Origin: Methylococcaceae bacterium UBA975
GTDB lineage: Bacteria; Pseudomonadota; Gammaproteobacteria; Methylococcales; Cycloclasticaceae
Assembly: GCA_002292375.1 (NCBI GenBank)
Contig: DBBV01000007.1
Span: forward strand, 62,001-126,000
DNA length: 64,000 nucleotides
Direction of reading: 5' to 3'
Shown one piece after another: positions 36,616-46,165 of this stretch (the stretch's first letter is position 1; every line of letters starts with the position of its first letter). The notes below the pieces were generated by a model. That model was not told the DNA's origin. It did no database searches and worked only from the letters and a program-made list of their open reading frames with translations. The position numbers and the translations under genes are program-made.

Positions 36616-37740
36616 TTAGGTCAACACTAAGTTATCACGATGAATTAATTCGGGCTCTGCCACAAAACCCAATATACCCTCAATGTCGGTACTTTTATGT
36701 TGCTTGATCTTGTCGACATCTAAATAACCATAATTAACCAAACCTCGAGCCAGTTCTTTACCCTGTTGATCGACACAACTAACCAGCTCACCCCGTTCAA
36801 ACCGCCCTTTTACCGCCTGCACCCCAACCGGCAATACGCTAACACCCGATCTAGTTAAGGCCTTGGCCGCGCCCGCATCTAAAACCAACTGACCCTTGAT
36901 ATCTAAGTGCGCCGTCAACCAGCGTTTTCTAGCAGATACCGGCGCCTCTTCGGGCACCAATAAACTACCAATCAATTGACCATCAATAATGTCTAAAATA
37001 ACTTGTTCTTTTAAACCGGGCGCGATAATCGTCGCCGAACCTGAACGAGAGGCTAGTCGAGCTGCAGTCAATTTGGTCGCCATACCTCCGCGTCCTAAGG
37101 CACCAGAGCCGCCCGTTGCCGCCAAATCCAATTGCTTATCGTTGACTGACGCCTGCGATATCAACTGTGCGCTTGGATTAACCCTTGGATCCGCATCAAA
37201 AAAACCGAGTTGATCGGTGAGAATCATCAACAGGTCTGCGCCCATTAAATTCGCAATAATAGCACCCAAGGTGTCATTATCGCCCACCCTTAGTTCCTCG
37301 GTGGCGACCACGTCATTTTCGTTAATAATAGGAACAACCGATAATTTCAACAAGGTTTTAATCGTCGCCCTTGCGTTTAAATACCGCGTTCTGTTGGATA
37401 AATCGTCGTGGGTTAATAACACCTGCGCCGTTTTTGAGCCATGCGCTTGAAAACTTTGTTCATACGCTTGAATTAATCCCATCTGACCCACCGAAGCGGC
37501 CGCTTGTAGTTCTTGTAATGCATGCGGGCGTTTATTCCAACCCAGTCTAACCATGCCCTCAGCAACTGAACCCGATGACACAACTATTACATCTATACCA
37601 CGGGATTTTAATTGGCTGATTTGTGCCACCCAATCATTAATCGCAGCCCTATTTAGACCTTGGCCATTAGCCGTTAACACGGCGCTGCCTATTTTAATCA
37701 CGCAGCATTTAATCTGCTTTAATTCAGATCTTGATTTCAT
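36616..37740 (-). CDS. proB: Glutamate 5-kinase
   Basis: ProB phosphorylates glutamate as the first step of proline synthesis and is usually inhibited by proline. The 374-residue protein has the amino-acid-kinase domain (VIKIGSAVLT near 14-23, VVSSGSVAEGM, NENDVVA, GTGGSGALGRGGM-like region) and a C-terminal PUA domain from about 280. It follows obgE by 18 bp, the usual obgE-proB order. No proA is seen in this window. Confidence 0.96.
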   Translation of the reverse strand: MKSRSELKQIKCCVIKIGSAVLTANGQGLNRAAINDWVAQISQLKSRGIDVIVVSSGSVAEGMVRLGWNKRPHALQELQAAASVGQMGLIQAYEQSFQAHGSKTAQVLLTHDDLSNRTRYLNARATIKTLLKLSVVPIINENDVVATEELRVGDNDTLGAIIANLMGADLLMILTDQLGFFDADPRVNPSAQLISQASVNDKQLDLAATGGSGALGRGGMATKLTAARLASRSGSATIIAPGLKEQVILDIIDGQLIGSLLVPEEAPVSARKRWLTAHLDIKGQLVLDAGAAKALTRSGVSVLPVGVQAVKGRFERGELVSCVDQQGKELARGLVNYGYLDVDKIKQHKSTDIEGILGFVAEPELIHRDNLVLT

Positions 37741-37758
37741 CGTAATGACTTGTCAGTA

Positions 37759-38811
37759 TTATTCTGGCTGGCTGGTTTCTAATTGTTCTAATTCGAGTGC
37801 TTTTTGTTGCTCTAAGTAATCCATAATCGCACGTACCAATGCTTTCGTACCGGATTTATTCACTGCTGATACATTAAAAACCGGACCTTCCCAAGCGAGC
37901 TCATCAACTATCATTTGACAGTGTTGATCAACTTCATCAGCAGGCAATAAATCTATTTTATTCAGTACTAACCAGCGCGTTTTCTTAGCTAACTCTCCGC
38001 CCCATTTTTCAATTTCTAAAATGGCTGCCTTAGCGCCAGCTACTGGACCCTGATCAGAATCGTAGGGTTGTACGTCCACCACGTGCAGCAATAAATTATT
38101 ACGCGCAAGGTGGCGTAAAAACAAATTACCAAGCCCCGCACCTTCTGCAGCACCTTCAATAATACCGGGAATATCAGCAATAACAAAGCTGCGTAACTCA
38201 TCTGCTCGCACTACACCTAAACTCGGGTGCAAGGTAGTAAACGGGTAATTCGCCACTTTCGGTTGGGCAGAAGAAATGGCGCGAATCAAACTGGATTTAC
38301 CCGCATTCGGTAAGCCTAATGTGCCCACGTCTGCGAGCACTTTTAACTCGAGTCGCAACACCCGATGTTCACCGGCTGATCCTGGGGAAAACTGCCTAGG
38401 CGCCCTATTGGTGCTGCTTTTATAACGTGCATTACCGAGGCCGTGAAAACCACCCGACGCCACTAATAGCCGTTGCCCTTCTTTGACCACGTCACCTATT
38501 AACTCATCCGTACCATCATCGTAAACGATCGTACCTAAAGGCACTGGCACGACAAGGTCGTCACCACCCTTACCAGTACAATCCTTACTCCTGCCTTTTT
38601 CACCATGCTCGGCCCTTAATAGCCGATTAAAACGCAGGTCGATCAAGGTATTCAAAGCCCCTGTGCCTTGTAAGTACACGCTACCGCCATCCCCACCGTC
38701 ACCACCATCAGGGCCACCAAAAGGAATATATTTTTCGCGCCTGAAACTAACGTGCCCCTTGCCGCCATTACCCGCTTCTGCGCGTACACTCGCTTCGTCT
38801 ACGAATTTCAT
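37759..38811 (-). CDS. obgE: ObgE/CgtA, ribosome-associated GTPase
   Basis: ObgE is an essential GTPase involved in 50S assembly and stress signalling. The 350-residue protein has the glycine-rich Obg fold (1-158, with GGPDGGDGGDGG near 32-43) and the G domain: GLPNAGKSS at 166-174, the switch NYPFTTL, DIPGII and NKIDLL. It lies downstream of rplU-rpmA but beyond their terminator, so some read-through or a local promoter must supply it. Confidence 0.97.
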   Translation of the reverse strand: MKFVDEASVRAEAGNGGKGHVSFRREKYIPFGGPDGGDGGDGGSVYLQGTGALNTLIDLRFNRLLRAEHGEKGRSKDCTGKGGDDLVVPVPLGTIVYDDGTDELIGDVVKEGQRLLVASGGFHGLGNARYKSSTNRAPRQFSPGSAGEHRVLRLELKVLADVGTLGLPNAGKSSLIRAISSAQPKVANYPFTTLHPSLGVVRADELRSFVIADIPGIIEGAAEGAGLGNLFLRHLARNNLLLHVVDVQPYDSDQGPVAGAKAAILEIEKWGGELAKKTRWLVLNKIDLLPADEVDQHCQMIVDELAWEGPVFNVSAVNKSGTKALVRAIMDYLEQQKALELEQLETSQPE

Positions 38812-38862
38812 ACTAATGTCCCGTTTGTCTTGCTGTATATTATTTCATACGTTTAACGCAAT

Positions 38863-38892
38863 AAAAAACCCTGTCTATGACAGGGTTTTTTT
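38863..38892 (-). terminator. Terminator after rplU-rpmA
   Basis: A hairpin with stem ACCCTGTC/GACAGGGT and a 3-base loop, flanked by A and T runs, lies 41 bp past the rpmA stop on the minus strand and ahead of obgE. It is symmetric enough to work both ways. Confidence 0.9.
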
Positions 38893-38933
38893 GAATAAGC
38901 ACCTGCCATTACCGCAGCGTACTGTCCATTACT

Positions 38934-39191
38934 TTAGGCAGTTTCGATGCGTACAAATTTTTTACGTTTTGGTCCTTTTACTTCAAAAACGACTTTACCT
39001 GCTTCTGTTGCATACAAGGTATGGTCTTTACCACATCCCATATTTTCACCTGGGTGAAAACGTGTTCCTCGTTGGCGAACAATGATATTGCCAGCTAGAA
39101 CGCTTTCGCCGCCGTAGCGCTTAACGCCCAGTCGCTTTGACTCTGAATCACGTCCGTTTCTAGTACTACCACCTGCTTTCTTATGTGCCAT
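38934..39191 (-). CDS. rpmA: 50S ribosomal protein L27
   Basis: L27 reaches the peptidyl-transferase centre of the 50S subunit with its N-terminus. The 85-residue protein begins MAHKKAGGSTRNGRDS, the form with no N-terminal leader to cleave, and continues with the family segments RQRGTRFHPG and GCGKDHTLYA. It follows rplU by 18 bp. Confidence 0.98.
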   Translation of the reverse strand: MAHKKAGGSTRNGRDSESKRLGVKRYGGESVLAGNIIVRQRGTRFHPGENMGCGKDHTLYATEAGKVVFEVKGPKRKKFVRIETA

Positions 39192-39209
39192 GCTTGCTTC
39201 CTTTGTTTA

Positions 39210-39524
39210 TTAACCTGCAGAAATACCTGTAATGAGTATTTCAGTATAGTACTGACGGTGACCCATTTTTTTCATGTGGTGTTTTCTACGTTTAAATTTA
39301 ATGATGTTGACTTTTTTGTGGCGACCCTGAGATCTAACTGTAGCTGTTACAGTTGCACCGTCAATATTAGGCGTACCCACTTTAAGACCTGCTTCGCCGT
39401 TTACTAAGAGCACTGAATCAAACGTGTATTCACTACCTTCTTCAACGTCCAGTTTTTCGATCTTAAGAAAATCACCTTCGGCGACTTTATATTGTTTACC
39501 GCCTGTTTGAATTACCGCGTACAT
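39210..39524 (-). CDS. rplU: 50S ribosomal protein L21
   Basis: L21 binds 23S rRNA. The 104-residue protein begins MYAVIQTGGKQYKV and carries FKRRKHHMKKMGHRQ near the end, both diagnostic. It opens the rplU-rpmA unit, with a good promoter at 39572-39600, and is divergent from ispB, as in many gammaproteobacteria. Confidence 0.98.
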   Translation of the reverse strand: MYAVIQTGGKQYKVAEGDFLKIEKLDVEEGSEYTFDSVLLVNGEAGLKVGTPNIDGATVTATVRSQGRHKKVNIIKFKRRKHHMKKMGHRQYYTEILITGISAG

Positions 39525-39571
39525 TATCTAGAGACTCCCTAGTTTGGTGAGTGGTTTTAAAAAAGAGGCGA

Positions 39572-39600
39572 ATTTTAGCCTTTCATAAGCAATTGGTCAA
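39572..39600 (-). promoter_or_regulatory. Promoter of rplU-rpmA
   Basis: On the minus strand TTGACC (39595-39600), a 17 bp spacer and TAAAAT (39572-39577), five of six in both boxes. It lies 47 bp ahead of the rplU start. Confidence 0.75.
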
Positions 39601-39699
39601 TCCTAAATAAGCAAGGAAAACTATTTTGTTAACTGCTTTTACCACCGAATACTTGGTATTATACGCTATTGACTCACTTTACTTTAAGCTATTCTTCTC

Positions 39700-40704
39700 A
39701 TGAGCAGTACTAATTTACCTTTATCCCCTGAAAAAATAGATTTTAATACCATACAGCGGCTAATGGCAGACGCCATGGCTGAGGTTGATAAAGAAATCCT
39801 CAGTCAGCTTCAATCAGATGTGGTACTCATTAACCAAATTGGTTTTCATATCGTCAACAGCGGGGGGAAACGCCTAAGACCCATGCTTGTCGCCTTGTCC
39901 GCTCTTGCGCTTGGCTATCAAGGCAATCAACATACCAATTTAGCAGCCATCATCGAGTTTATTCACACCGCCACTTTATTGCATGATGATGTCGTTGACG
40001 AATCTGATATGAGACGAGGTGAAAGCACAGCCAATGCTATTTGGGGTAACGCCGCCAGCGTTTTAGTCGGTGACTTTTTATACTCGCGTTCCTTTGAAAT
40101 GATGGTCAGCATCAACAATATGCGCGTGATGGACGTTTTGTCACACACCACCAATGCCATTGCTGAAGGCGAGGTTCTACAACTGCTCAACATTAACAAC
40201 CCAGATACTAACGAGGCCCAATACCTAGAGGTTATACGTAGAAAAACCGCAAAACTTTTTGAAGCAGCAACCCAGCTGGGCGCCATTTTAACCCACCAAG
40301 ATAAAACCATTGAAGATGCCTTAGCGGCCTATGGCTTACACCTAGGCAATGCTTTCCAAGTTATGGACGATATGCTGGACTATACGGCGAACACAGACGA
40401 ATTAGGCAAAAATCTCGGCGATGATTTGGCCGAAGGAAAACCAACACTTCCCTTGATTCACGCTATTGCACACGGTACTGCCGAACAAGCCCACTTTATT
40501 AAAGAAACAATCAAGCATGGTCGTCGACAGGCTTATCCTGAGGTTTTAACCATTATCACATCGACCGGCTCGCTAGAATACACGGCTCAGTTCGCTGCAA
40601 CTGAAGCTAAAAAAGCCATTGCTGCGATAGAAAAGATGCCTGATAACCCGTATAAAACAGCGATGGAACAGCTCGCCTGGTTCTCTATTCAACGCAGTTA
40701 TTAG
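39700..40704 (+). CDS. ispB: Polyprenyl diphosphate synthase (octaprenyl type)
   Basis: This enzyme makes the long isoprenoid side chain of ubiquinone. The 334-residue protein has the two aspartate-rich motifs, LLHDDVVDESD near 89-99 and VMDDMLDYT near 221-229, plus GGKRLRPML. Product chain length (C40 or otherwise) cannot be read from the sequence. A TATTAT element near 39658 could be its -10 box. Confidence 0.94.
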   Translation: MSSTNLPLSPEKIDFNTIQRLMADAMAEVDKEILSQLQSDVVLINQIGFHIVNSGGKRLRPMLVALSALALGYQGNQHTNLAAIIEFIHTATLLHDDVVDESDMRRGESTANAIWGNAASVLVGDFLYSRSFEMMVSINNMRVMDVLSHTTNAIAEGEVLQLLNINNPDTNEAQYLEVIRRKTAKLFEAATQLGAILTHQDKTIEDALAAYGLHLGNAFQVMDDMLDYTANTDELGKNLGDDLAEGKPTLPLIHAIAHGTAEQAHFIKETIKHGRRQAYPEVLTIITSTGSLEYTAQFAATEAKKAIAAIEKMPDNPYKTAMEQLAWFSIQRSY

Positions 40705-40818
40705 GCCGCGTCTAACACCCCAGTTAAAACTGGTATATTTTGCAACAACCCGCTATTTGTATCCTGTGCTGCAAAATTAACGTCACGGTAGCAGTGCACT
40801 TGGTTGCTTAAACTTTGA

Positions 40819-40824
40819 TATAAT
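40819..40824 (+). promoter_or_regulatory. Probable -10 box of the GAPDH gene
   Basis: A perfect TATAAT lies 37 bp ahead of the start codon. No good -35 hexamer lies 16-18 bp upstream (best is GCACTT/CACTTG), so an activator may be involved. Confidence 0.45.
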
Positions 40825-40861
40825 TAGCGTTTAAAAAAACAATCAAACACAGGGCATCTTT

Positions 40862-42313
40862 ATGAGTGTAGAACAACACGACAAATACCTAGCTGAATGG
40901 GAAAACCGTCAAGAAATTGCCGAAGCCATGATTCCCATCATCGGTAAAATGTACCGTAGCAGTGGCGTCGTTCTTAAGATATACGGCAGGACCTTAATTA
41001 ACGCCTCGCCGGTAACCATCCTTAAACTGCACCGTTACGTGCGCCAATTTGAAAAAAAAGAACTGTCTATTCACGATAGTTTTAAGGTGCTAATCGCCTT
41101 ACAAAAAATGAAATTAGGTCCTGTTCGAATTGACTTGGGCATTTTGGCTGTTCAGTTCAATACTGACGCTAGCGGCCTTGCATTAGAGGACTTCTTAGCA
41201 CAGAAATTAGGCGATGGCATTCGTCAAATTCAAGAACAATCCTCCTCTGAACCTAGAGACGTTGTGCTGTACGGATTTGGCCGTATCGGCCGGTTACTCG
41301 CACGTTTATTAATAGAACGGACTGGTTCGGGTAATAAAATGCGCCTACGCGCTATTGTTGTACGCAAAGGCAGTGATGATGATTTGCAAAAACGCGCCAG
41401 TCTACTTCGACGCGACTCGGTACATGGTTCGTTCAAAGGCACCATTAAGGTCAACGAAAAAGACAACACCATCATGGCCAACGGCAACTTAATCCAAGTT
41501 ATTTATGCTAATCACCCGAAAGAAATTGACTATACCCAATACGGCATTCAGGACGCCTTGGTCGTTGACAACACAGGCATTCGCAGAGATGAGGCCGCCC
41601 TCAGTGAACACTTTTTAGCTAAAGGCGCTGTCAAAGCCCTATTAACGGCACCCGGTAAAGACGTTAAAAACATCGTTTTTGGCGTCAATACAGATGATAT
41701 CAAACCCGAAGACAACGTTATTTCTGCCGCCAGCTGCACTACTAATGCGATCACACCAACGCTTAAAGCAATAAACGACAAATATGGCATCATCAAAGGT
41801 CATGTCGAAACCGTACATTCCTATACTAACGACCAAAACCTGATTGATAACTTTCACAAAGGTGAGCGTCGTGGCCGTGCTGCAGCGCTGAATATGGTGC
41901 TCACAGAAACCGGGGCAGCTAAAGCCGTATCCAAAGCACTACCTGAACTAGAAGGAAAATTGACCGGGAATGCGATTCGTGTACCGACGCCTAATGTTTC
42001 GATGGCTATCCTTAATCTAAACTTGAAAAAGGACACCGATAAACGCTCATTAAACAGTTTCTTACGTGATATGGCGTTACATTCTCCAATGCGCGAACAA
42101 ATTGACTACACCACGTCAACCGAAATCGTCTCGACCGACCTCGTTGGCGCACGTAAAACAGCAACAATCGATTCAAAAGCAACGATTGCTACCGGAGATT
42201 CGTGCATTCTTTATTTATGGTATGACAATGAGTTTGGCTACAGCTGCCAAGTTATTCGGGTTATGCAAAAGATGATGGGCTTGGACTTCCCATCTCTTCC
42301 CACGAAAGACTAA
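40862..42313 (+). CDS. Long-form glyceraldehyde-3-phosphate dehydrogenase
   Basis: This 483-residue GAPDH has a helical N-terminal extension of about 130 residues before the usual enzyme. The catalytic part shows GFGRIGR at 138-144, the catalytic cysteine C292 in SCTTN, HSYTNDQ and the end YDNEFGYS. The extended form is known in several gammaproteobacteria, usually beside a standard GapA. After the second beta strand the sequence reads AIVVRKGS, with basic residues where NAD-dependent enzymes carry Asp, which hints at NADP(H) use and a gluconeogenic role (inference). Single gene with its own promoter and terminator. Confidence 0.92.
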   Translation: MSVEQHDKYLAEWENRQEIAEAMIPIIGKMYRSSGVVLKIYGRTLINASPVTILKLHRYVRQFEKKELSIHDSFKVLIALQKMKLGPVRIDLGILAVQFNTDASGLALEDFLAQKLGDGIRQIQEQSSSEPRDVVLYGFGRIGRLLARLLIERTGSGNKMRLRAIVVRKGSDDDLQKRASLLRRDSVHGSFKGTIKVNEKDNTIMANGNLIQVIYANHPKEIDYTQYGIQDALVVDNTGIRRDEAALSEHFLAKGAVKALLTAPGKDVKNIVFGVNTDDIKPEDNVISAASCTTNAITPTLKAINDKYGIIKGHVETVHSYTNDQNLIDNFHKGERRGRAAALNMVLTETGAAKAVSKALPELEGKLTGNAIRVPTPNVSMAILNLNLKKDTDKRSLNSFLRDMALHSPMREQIDYTTSTEIVSTDLVGARKTATIDSKATIATGDSCILYLWYDNEFGYSCQVIRVMQKMMGLDFPSLPTKD

Positions 42314-42327
42314 AATGCTTAAATCAT

Positions 42328-42356
42328 AAAAAAGCCCGCTAATAGCGGGCTTTTTT
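42328..42356. terminator. Bidirectional terminator between GAPDH gene and acs
   Basis: Stem GCCCGCT/AGCGGGC with loop AAT, flanked by six A and six T. It separates two convergent genes and can serve both. Confidence 0.93.
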
Positions 42357-42373
42357 ATCACCAAAAACCTAGC

Positions 42374-44314
42374 TTATTTGTTAGGTCGATGAGCGACCAA
42401 GTCATTGACTACCGAAGGATCTGCTAAGGTCGACGTATCCCCCAACTCATCAATCAAGTTTTCAGCTATTTTACGTAAAATACGCCGCATGATCTTACCT
42501 GAGCGCGTTTTTGGTAAGCCCGGCGCCCATTGAATAACGTCTGGCGAAGCGATAGGGCCTATTTCTTTACGTACGTGAGCAACCAATTCTTTTCTGAGCG
42601 CTTCGCTTGCTTCCACGCCATCCATTAAGGTGACGTAGGCATAGATACCCTGCCCTTTGATTTCGTGCGGATAACCCACAACGGCTGCCTCCGCTACTGC
42701 TTCGTGCAATACGAGGGCGCTTTCCACTTCCGCCGTGCCCATGCGATGGCCCGACACATTGATAACATCATCCACCCGCCCAGTAATCCAATAATGCCCA
42801 TCCGCATCTCGACGAGCACCATCACCAGGAAAATAATACCCAGGATAATTGGCAAAATAGGTGTCGATAAAGCGTTGATGATCTGCATAAAGCGTTCTAG
42901 CAATACCTGGCCAAGGGCGTTTAATGATTAATATACCTTCAGCTGGGTTACCGGCTACTTCTTTTCCTTTGGCATCGACCAAACCCAGCTCTACGCCAAA
43001 GAAAGGCTGCATGGCAGAACCCGGTTTAAGGTCCGTCGCGCCGGGTAAAGGCGTAATTAAGATTCCACCCGTTTCCGTTTGCCACCAAGTGTCGACGATG
43101 GGGCAGCGTTCAGCACCCACAACACGGTGATACCATTCCCATGCTTCTGGGTTGATCGGCTCACCGACACTGCCTAACAGTCGGAGGCTACTGAGGTCGC
43201 AAGCGTTAACAAACTCTTCACCTTTAGCCATAAGCGCGCGAATGGCCGTTGGCGCTGTATAAAAAATATTAACCTTATGTTTTTCGATTACCCGCCAAAA
43301 ACGTGAGGCATCAGGGTAAGTCGGCACACCTTCAAACATGAGTGTTTTTGCACCGTTAGCTAGGGGGCCGTATACGATATACGAATGGCCAGTCACCCAA
43401 CCCACATCAGCGGTACACCAATATACATCGCCCTCATGGTAATCGAACACATACTTATGTGTCATAGCCGCGTGTAACAAGTAGCCACCGGTTGTGTGCA
43501 CAACTCCTTTCGGTTTACCCGTTGAGCCTGATGTATACAAAATAAACAGCGGATCTTCCGCGTCCATTTCCTCGGCTGGACAATCTGCCGATGCTTGATT
43601 AACAAGGTCGTGGTACCAAACGTCACGCCCTTCAGACCAAACAACATCACCACCTGTTCGTTTAATGACAACCGTGTGTTTAACTGATGGCGCATGTTTA
43701 ATTGCTTGATCAGCATTCGCTTTCAAAGGTATGTTTTTACCTCCACGGACGCTTTCGTCTGCGGTAATAACCGCAACCGCTTCAGAATCGATGATACGGT
43801 CTTTCAACGCGTCGGCCGAGAAGCCACCAAAAACGACTGAATGAACCGCGCCAATCCTAGCGCATGCAAGCATTGCAATTGCCGCTTCAGCAACCATTGG
43901 CATATAAATACACACCCGGTCACCTTTCTTGACACCTAATGATTTTAGCCCGTTGGCAAAACGGCACACTTCTGCGTGTAATTCCTTATAGCTATAGCTC
44001 TTATCGGTTTCTGGGTCATCACTTTCCCAGATAATAGCGACTTGTTCAGCGCGTGTTTCCAAATGCCGATCTAGGCAATTGACGCTGACGTTCAGTTTAC
44101 CACCGGCAAACCAGTTGATTTCACCCTTTGGAAAATCATACGTGAGCGTCGTATCCCAATCTTTAGACCATGTTAAAAACTGTTTTGCTTTTTCAGCCCA
44201 AAAGCCTTCTGTGTCATCCAGCGAGCGTTGGTACTCAGATTGATACGTTTGTTTATCAATAAACGTGTGTGCAGCTGCATCAGCCGGTACGCTATACACC
44301 TTATTGCCTGTCAT
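42374..44314 (-). CDS. acs: Acetyl-CoA synthetase
   Basis: Acs activates acetate to acetyl-CoA through acetyl-AMP. The 646-residue protein has the AMP-binding core YTSGSTGKPKGVV near 266-278, WWQTETGG near 414-421, and the C-terminal PKTRSGKIMRR with the lysine that is acetylated for control in other bacteria. It has a GAGGAG ribosome site and follows phbB by 44 bp on the same strand, so the two may share a transcript. Confidence 0.97.
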   Translation of the reverse strand: MTGNKVYSVPADAAAHTFIDKQTYQSEYQRSLDDTEGFWAEKAKQFLTWSKDWDTTLTYDFPKGEINWFAGGKLNVSVNCLDRHLETRAEQVAIIWESDDPETDKSYSYKELHAEVCRFANGLKSLGVKKGDRVCIYMPMVAEAAIAMLACARIGAVHSVVFGGFSADALKDRIIDSEAVAVITADESVRGGKNIPLKANADQAIKHAPSVKHTVVIKRTGGDVVWSEGRDVWYHDLVNQASADCPAEEMDAEDPLFILYTSGSTGKPKGVVHTTGGYLLHAAMTHKYVFDYHEGDVYWCTADVGWVTGHSYIVYGPLANGAKTLMFEGVPTYPDASRFWRVIEKHKVNIFYTAPTAIRALMAKGEEFVNACDLSSLRLLGSVGEPINPEAWEWYHRVVGAERCPIVDTWWQTETGGILITPLPGATDLKPGSAMQPFFGVELGLVDAKGKEVAGNPAEGILIIKRPWPGIARTLYADHQRFIDTYFANYPGYYFPGDGARRDADGHYWITGRVDDVINVSGHRMGTAEVESALVLHEAVAEAAVVGYPHEIKGQGIYAYVTLMDGVEASEALRKELVAHVRKEIGPIASPDVIQWAPGLPKTRSGKIMRRILRKIAENLIDELGDTSTLADPSVVNDLVAHRPNK

Positions 44315-44358
44315 AATATCTCCTCTAATTTCTTTTAATTTTATAGGCGCACCCTATT

Positions 44359-45096
44359 TTAATGCATAAATAAGCCACCATTGATGCTGAGTTCGGAACC
44401 GGTTGTATAACTCGACAATTCACTCGCTAAAAACGACACCCCGTGGGCTATTTCTTCGGCCGTGCTTAGACGACCCATCGGTATACCTTGCTCAATTTGC
44501 TGACGAACTTCTTCCGCAATTGCCATTACCATAGGGGTGGCCACATAACCCGGCGATAAGGTATTTACCGTCACGCCCTTGCGCGCAGTCTCTCGCGCCA
44601 ATGATTTTGTAAAACCGTGCATGCCCGCTTTTGCGGCCGAATAATTACATTGCCCAAATTGCCCCATCTGACCGTTAATCGAAGAGATATTGATAATACG
44701 ACCAAAACCTCGCTCCATCATTCCTTCAAATACTTGTCTCGTCATATTGAACACGCTGTTTAAATTGGTATCAATAACCGCATCCCAACGTTCAGCGGTC
44801 ATCTTTTTAAACGCACCGTCTTTGGTGATCCCGGCGTTATTGACCAATATGTCAATTGGCCCCACGTGATCTTCTACCCATTTAATAGCAACACCGCAGG
44901 CATCAAAGTCTGTCACGGGGCAATACACTATATTTATATCAAGCCCTGCTTGCCGTTGGACGGCTTGCCAAGCTTCCGCTTTTTCCTTGTTATTGTATGC
45001 AGCGACCACTTTATAGCCATCATCAATAAAGCGCTTACAAATCGCCTCGCCAATACCACCTGTACCACCCGTAACTAAAGCCACCCTTTGATTCAT
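44359..45096 (-). CDS. phbB: Acetoacetyl-CoA reductase (PhaB/PhbB type)
   Basis: This short-chain dehydrogenase most likely reduces acetoacetyl-CoA to (R)-3-hydroxybutyryl-CoA for polyhydroxybutyrate. The 245-residue protein has the cofactor loop TGGTGGIGEAI, the NNAG motif, the catalytic serine in INISSINGQMGQFGQ and the YSAAKAG catalytic pair. The GQMGQFGQ segment is characteristic of PhaB as opposed to FabG. No PHA synthase or thiolase lies nearby. A strong AAGGGGA ribosome site precedes the ATG. Confidence 0.87.
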   Translation of the reverse strand: MNQRVALVTGGTGGIGEAICKRFIDDGYKVVAAYNNKEKAEAWQAVQRQAGLDINIVYCPVTDFDACGVAIKWVEDHVGPIDILVNNAGITKDGAFKKMTAERWDAVIDTNLNSVFNMTRQVFEGMMERGFGRIINISSINGQMGQFGQCNYSAAKAGMHGFTKSLARETARKGVTVNTLSPGYVATPMVMAIAEEVRQQIEQGIPMGRLSTAEEIAHGVSFLASELSSYTTGSELSINGGLFMH

Positions 45097-45436
45097 CCTG
45101 ATCCCCTTAATATAAAGTCAACTTGCCATAAACAGTCGTTTTAGCTTACTACACTTTAAAGTAATCGCATAGATCACATCTTTCATAACGATGAATAAGT
45201 TGCAGTGTATTTAAAGTCATGTACGACAACGATTTTCATTCAATAGTTTAGCTAAATCGTCAGCGATAAAGTCTATTCAAACTATGGATTGTTATTTTGG
45301 CAACGAGACTATTCGTTTTTATTTTTTATAAAGGACCTTTGTGTTTTAATAAAATGCAAAATCGATAACACTTTTTTTTGTATTTTGAGCTACACTGGAT
45401 TTGGTAACTTTTCATTAATGACGAAGGGGTTTTAAT
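45097..45436. other. Gene-free stretch between phbB and the PilZ gene
   Basis: 340 bp between divergent genes, AT-rich and with no coding frame I trust. It should hold both promoters. A TACACT element near 45391 could be a -10 box for the PilZ gene, and a short AAAGG-AC-CTTT repeat lies near 45333. I see no structured RNA. Confidence 0.4.
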
Positions 45437-45736
45437 ATGCTCGTATCAACCAACCATCGTAAATTTATACGAATGAACGCCGAGTGCCAGATGGAGTTTT
45501 CTCACTTAGGTACTGGGGAAAAAGGAACGGGGCATAGCATTAATTTAAGCGCCGCCGGTATTCTTTTTAGAACCAGCGACAAACTAACACAAGGCTCCTC
45601 GTTAGAAATATCGGTTATGCCCGTTAATAATGTTACCCCACCGCTTAACGCACTTATCGAGATAATTCGTGTGGTGTCAGTAGATAATGACGAATACGAA
45701 ATTGCCGCGACCATCGAAGGTATTAAGGGTAGCTAA
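45437..45736 (+). CDS. Single-domain PilZ protein
   Basis: A 99-residue protein made of one PilZ domain, the common cyclic-di-GMP receptor. Both ligand motifs are there: RKFIR near 9-13 (RxxxR) and NLSAAG near 37-42 ((D/N)xSxxG). It is therefore probably able to bind the dinucleotide. The target is unknown. Neighbours are a QueD-like gene 24 bp downstream and no motility genes, so context gives no function. Confidence 0.88.
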   Translation: MLVSTNHRKFIRMNAECQMEFSHLGTGEKGTGHSINLSAAGILFRTSDKLTQGSSLEISVMPVNNVTPPLNALIEIIRVVSVDNDEYEIAATIEGIKGS

Positions 45737-45760
45737 TAAACCACGTTGTAGAGAAATAAT

Positions 45761-46165
45761 TTGTACACTATCACCAAAAACCTTAATTTTTGTTACGGCC
45801 ATCGTTTGATGAACCACCCGGGTAGATGCCGCCACCTTCATGGTCACTCAGCTCGTGTTTCTATCACCTTTGCTTCCGAGACGCTTAATGAACAAGGCAT
45901 GATCTGCGACTTTTCAGACATTAGCGCATACGCAGGTGGCTGGATCGACGAGACCTTAGATCACAATATGTTATTGCATAAAGATGACCCTATCCTAGCG
46001 AGCTTGCAACAAGCCGGCGAACGCGTCTTAGTGGTTGAAGACCACCCTACTGCAGAGTTTTTAGCAAAAATGATTTTTGATTACATGGTAAAAGGTCAAT
46101 TTCCCGTCAAAGAAGTCTCAATATGGGAAACTGAAAGCGCTCACGCTAGCTATTCAAGCCCCTAA
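45761..46165 (+). CDS. queD: 6-carboxytetrahydropterin synthase-like protein (QueD family)
   Basis: Members make 6-carboxytetrahydropterin for queuosine (QueD) or related pterins. The 134-residue protein has the zinc histidines H14, H27 and H29, the catalytic C23 in CRHLHGH, the CDF(S)D motif, LDHNML and WETESAHASY. The start codon is TTG at 45761; there is no ATG before the zinc-binding region. QueC and QueE are not in the window, so the pathway is inferred from the family. Confidence 0.85.
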   Translation: MYTITKNLNFCYGHRLMNHPGRCRHLHGHSARVSITFASETLNEQGMICDFSDISAYAGGWIDETLDHNMLLHKDDPILASLQQAGERVLVVEDHPTAEFLAKMIFDYMVKGQFPVKEVSIWETESAHASYSSP

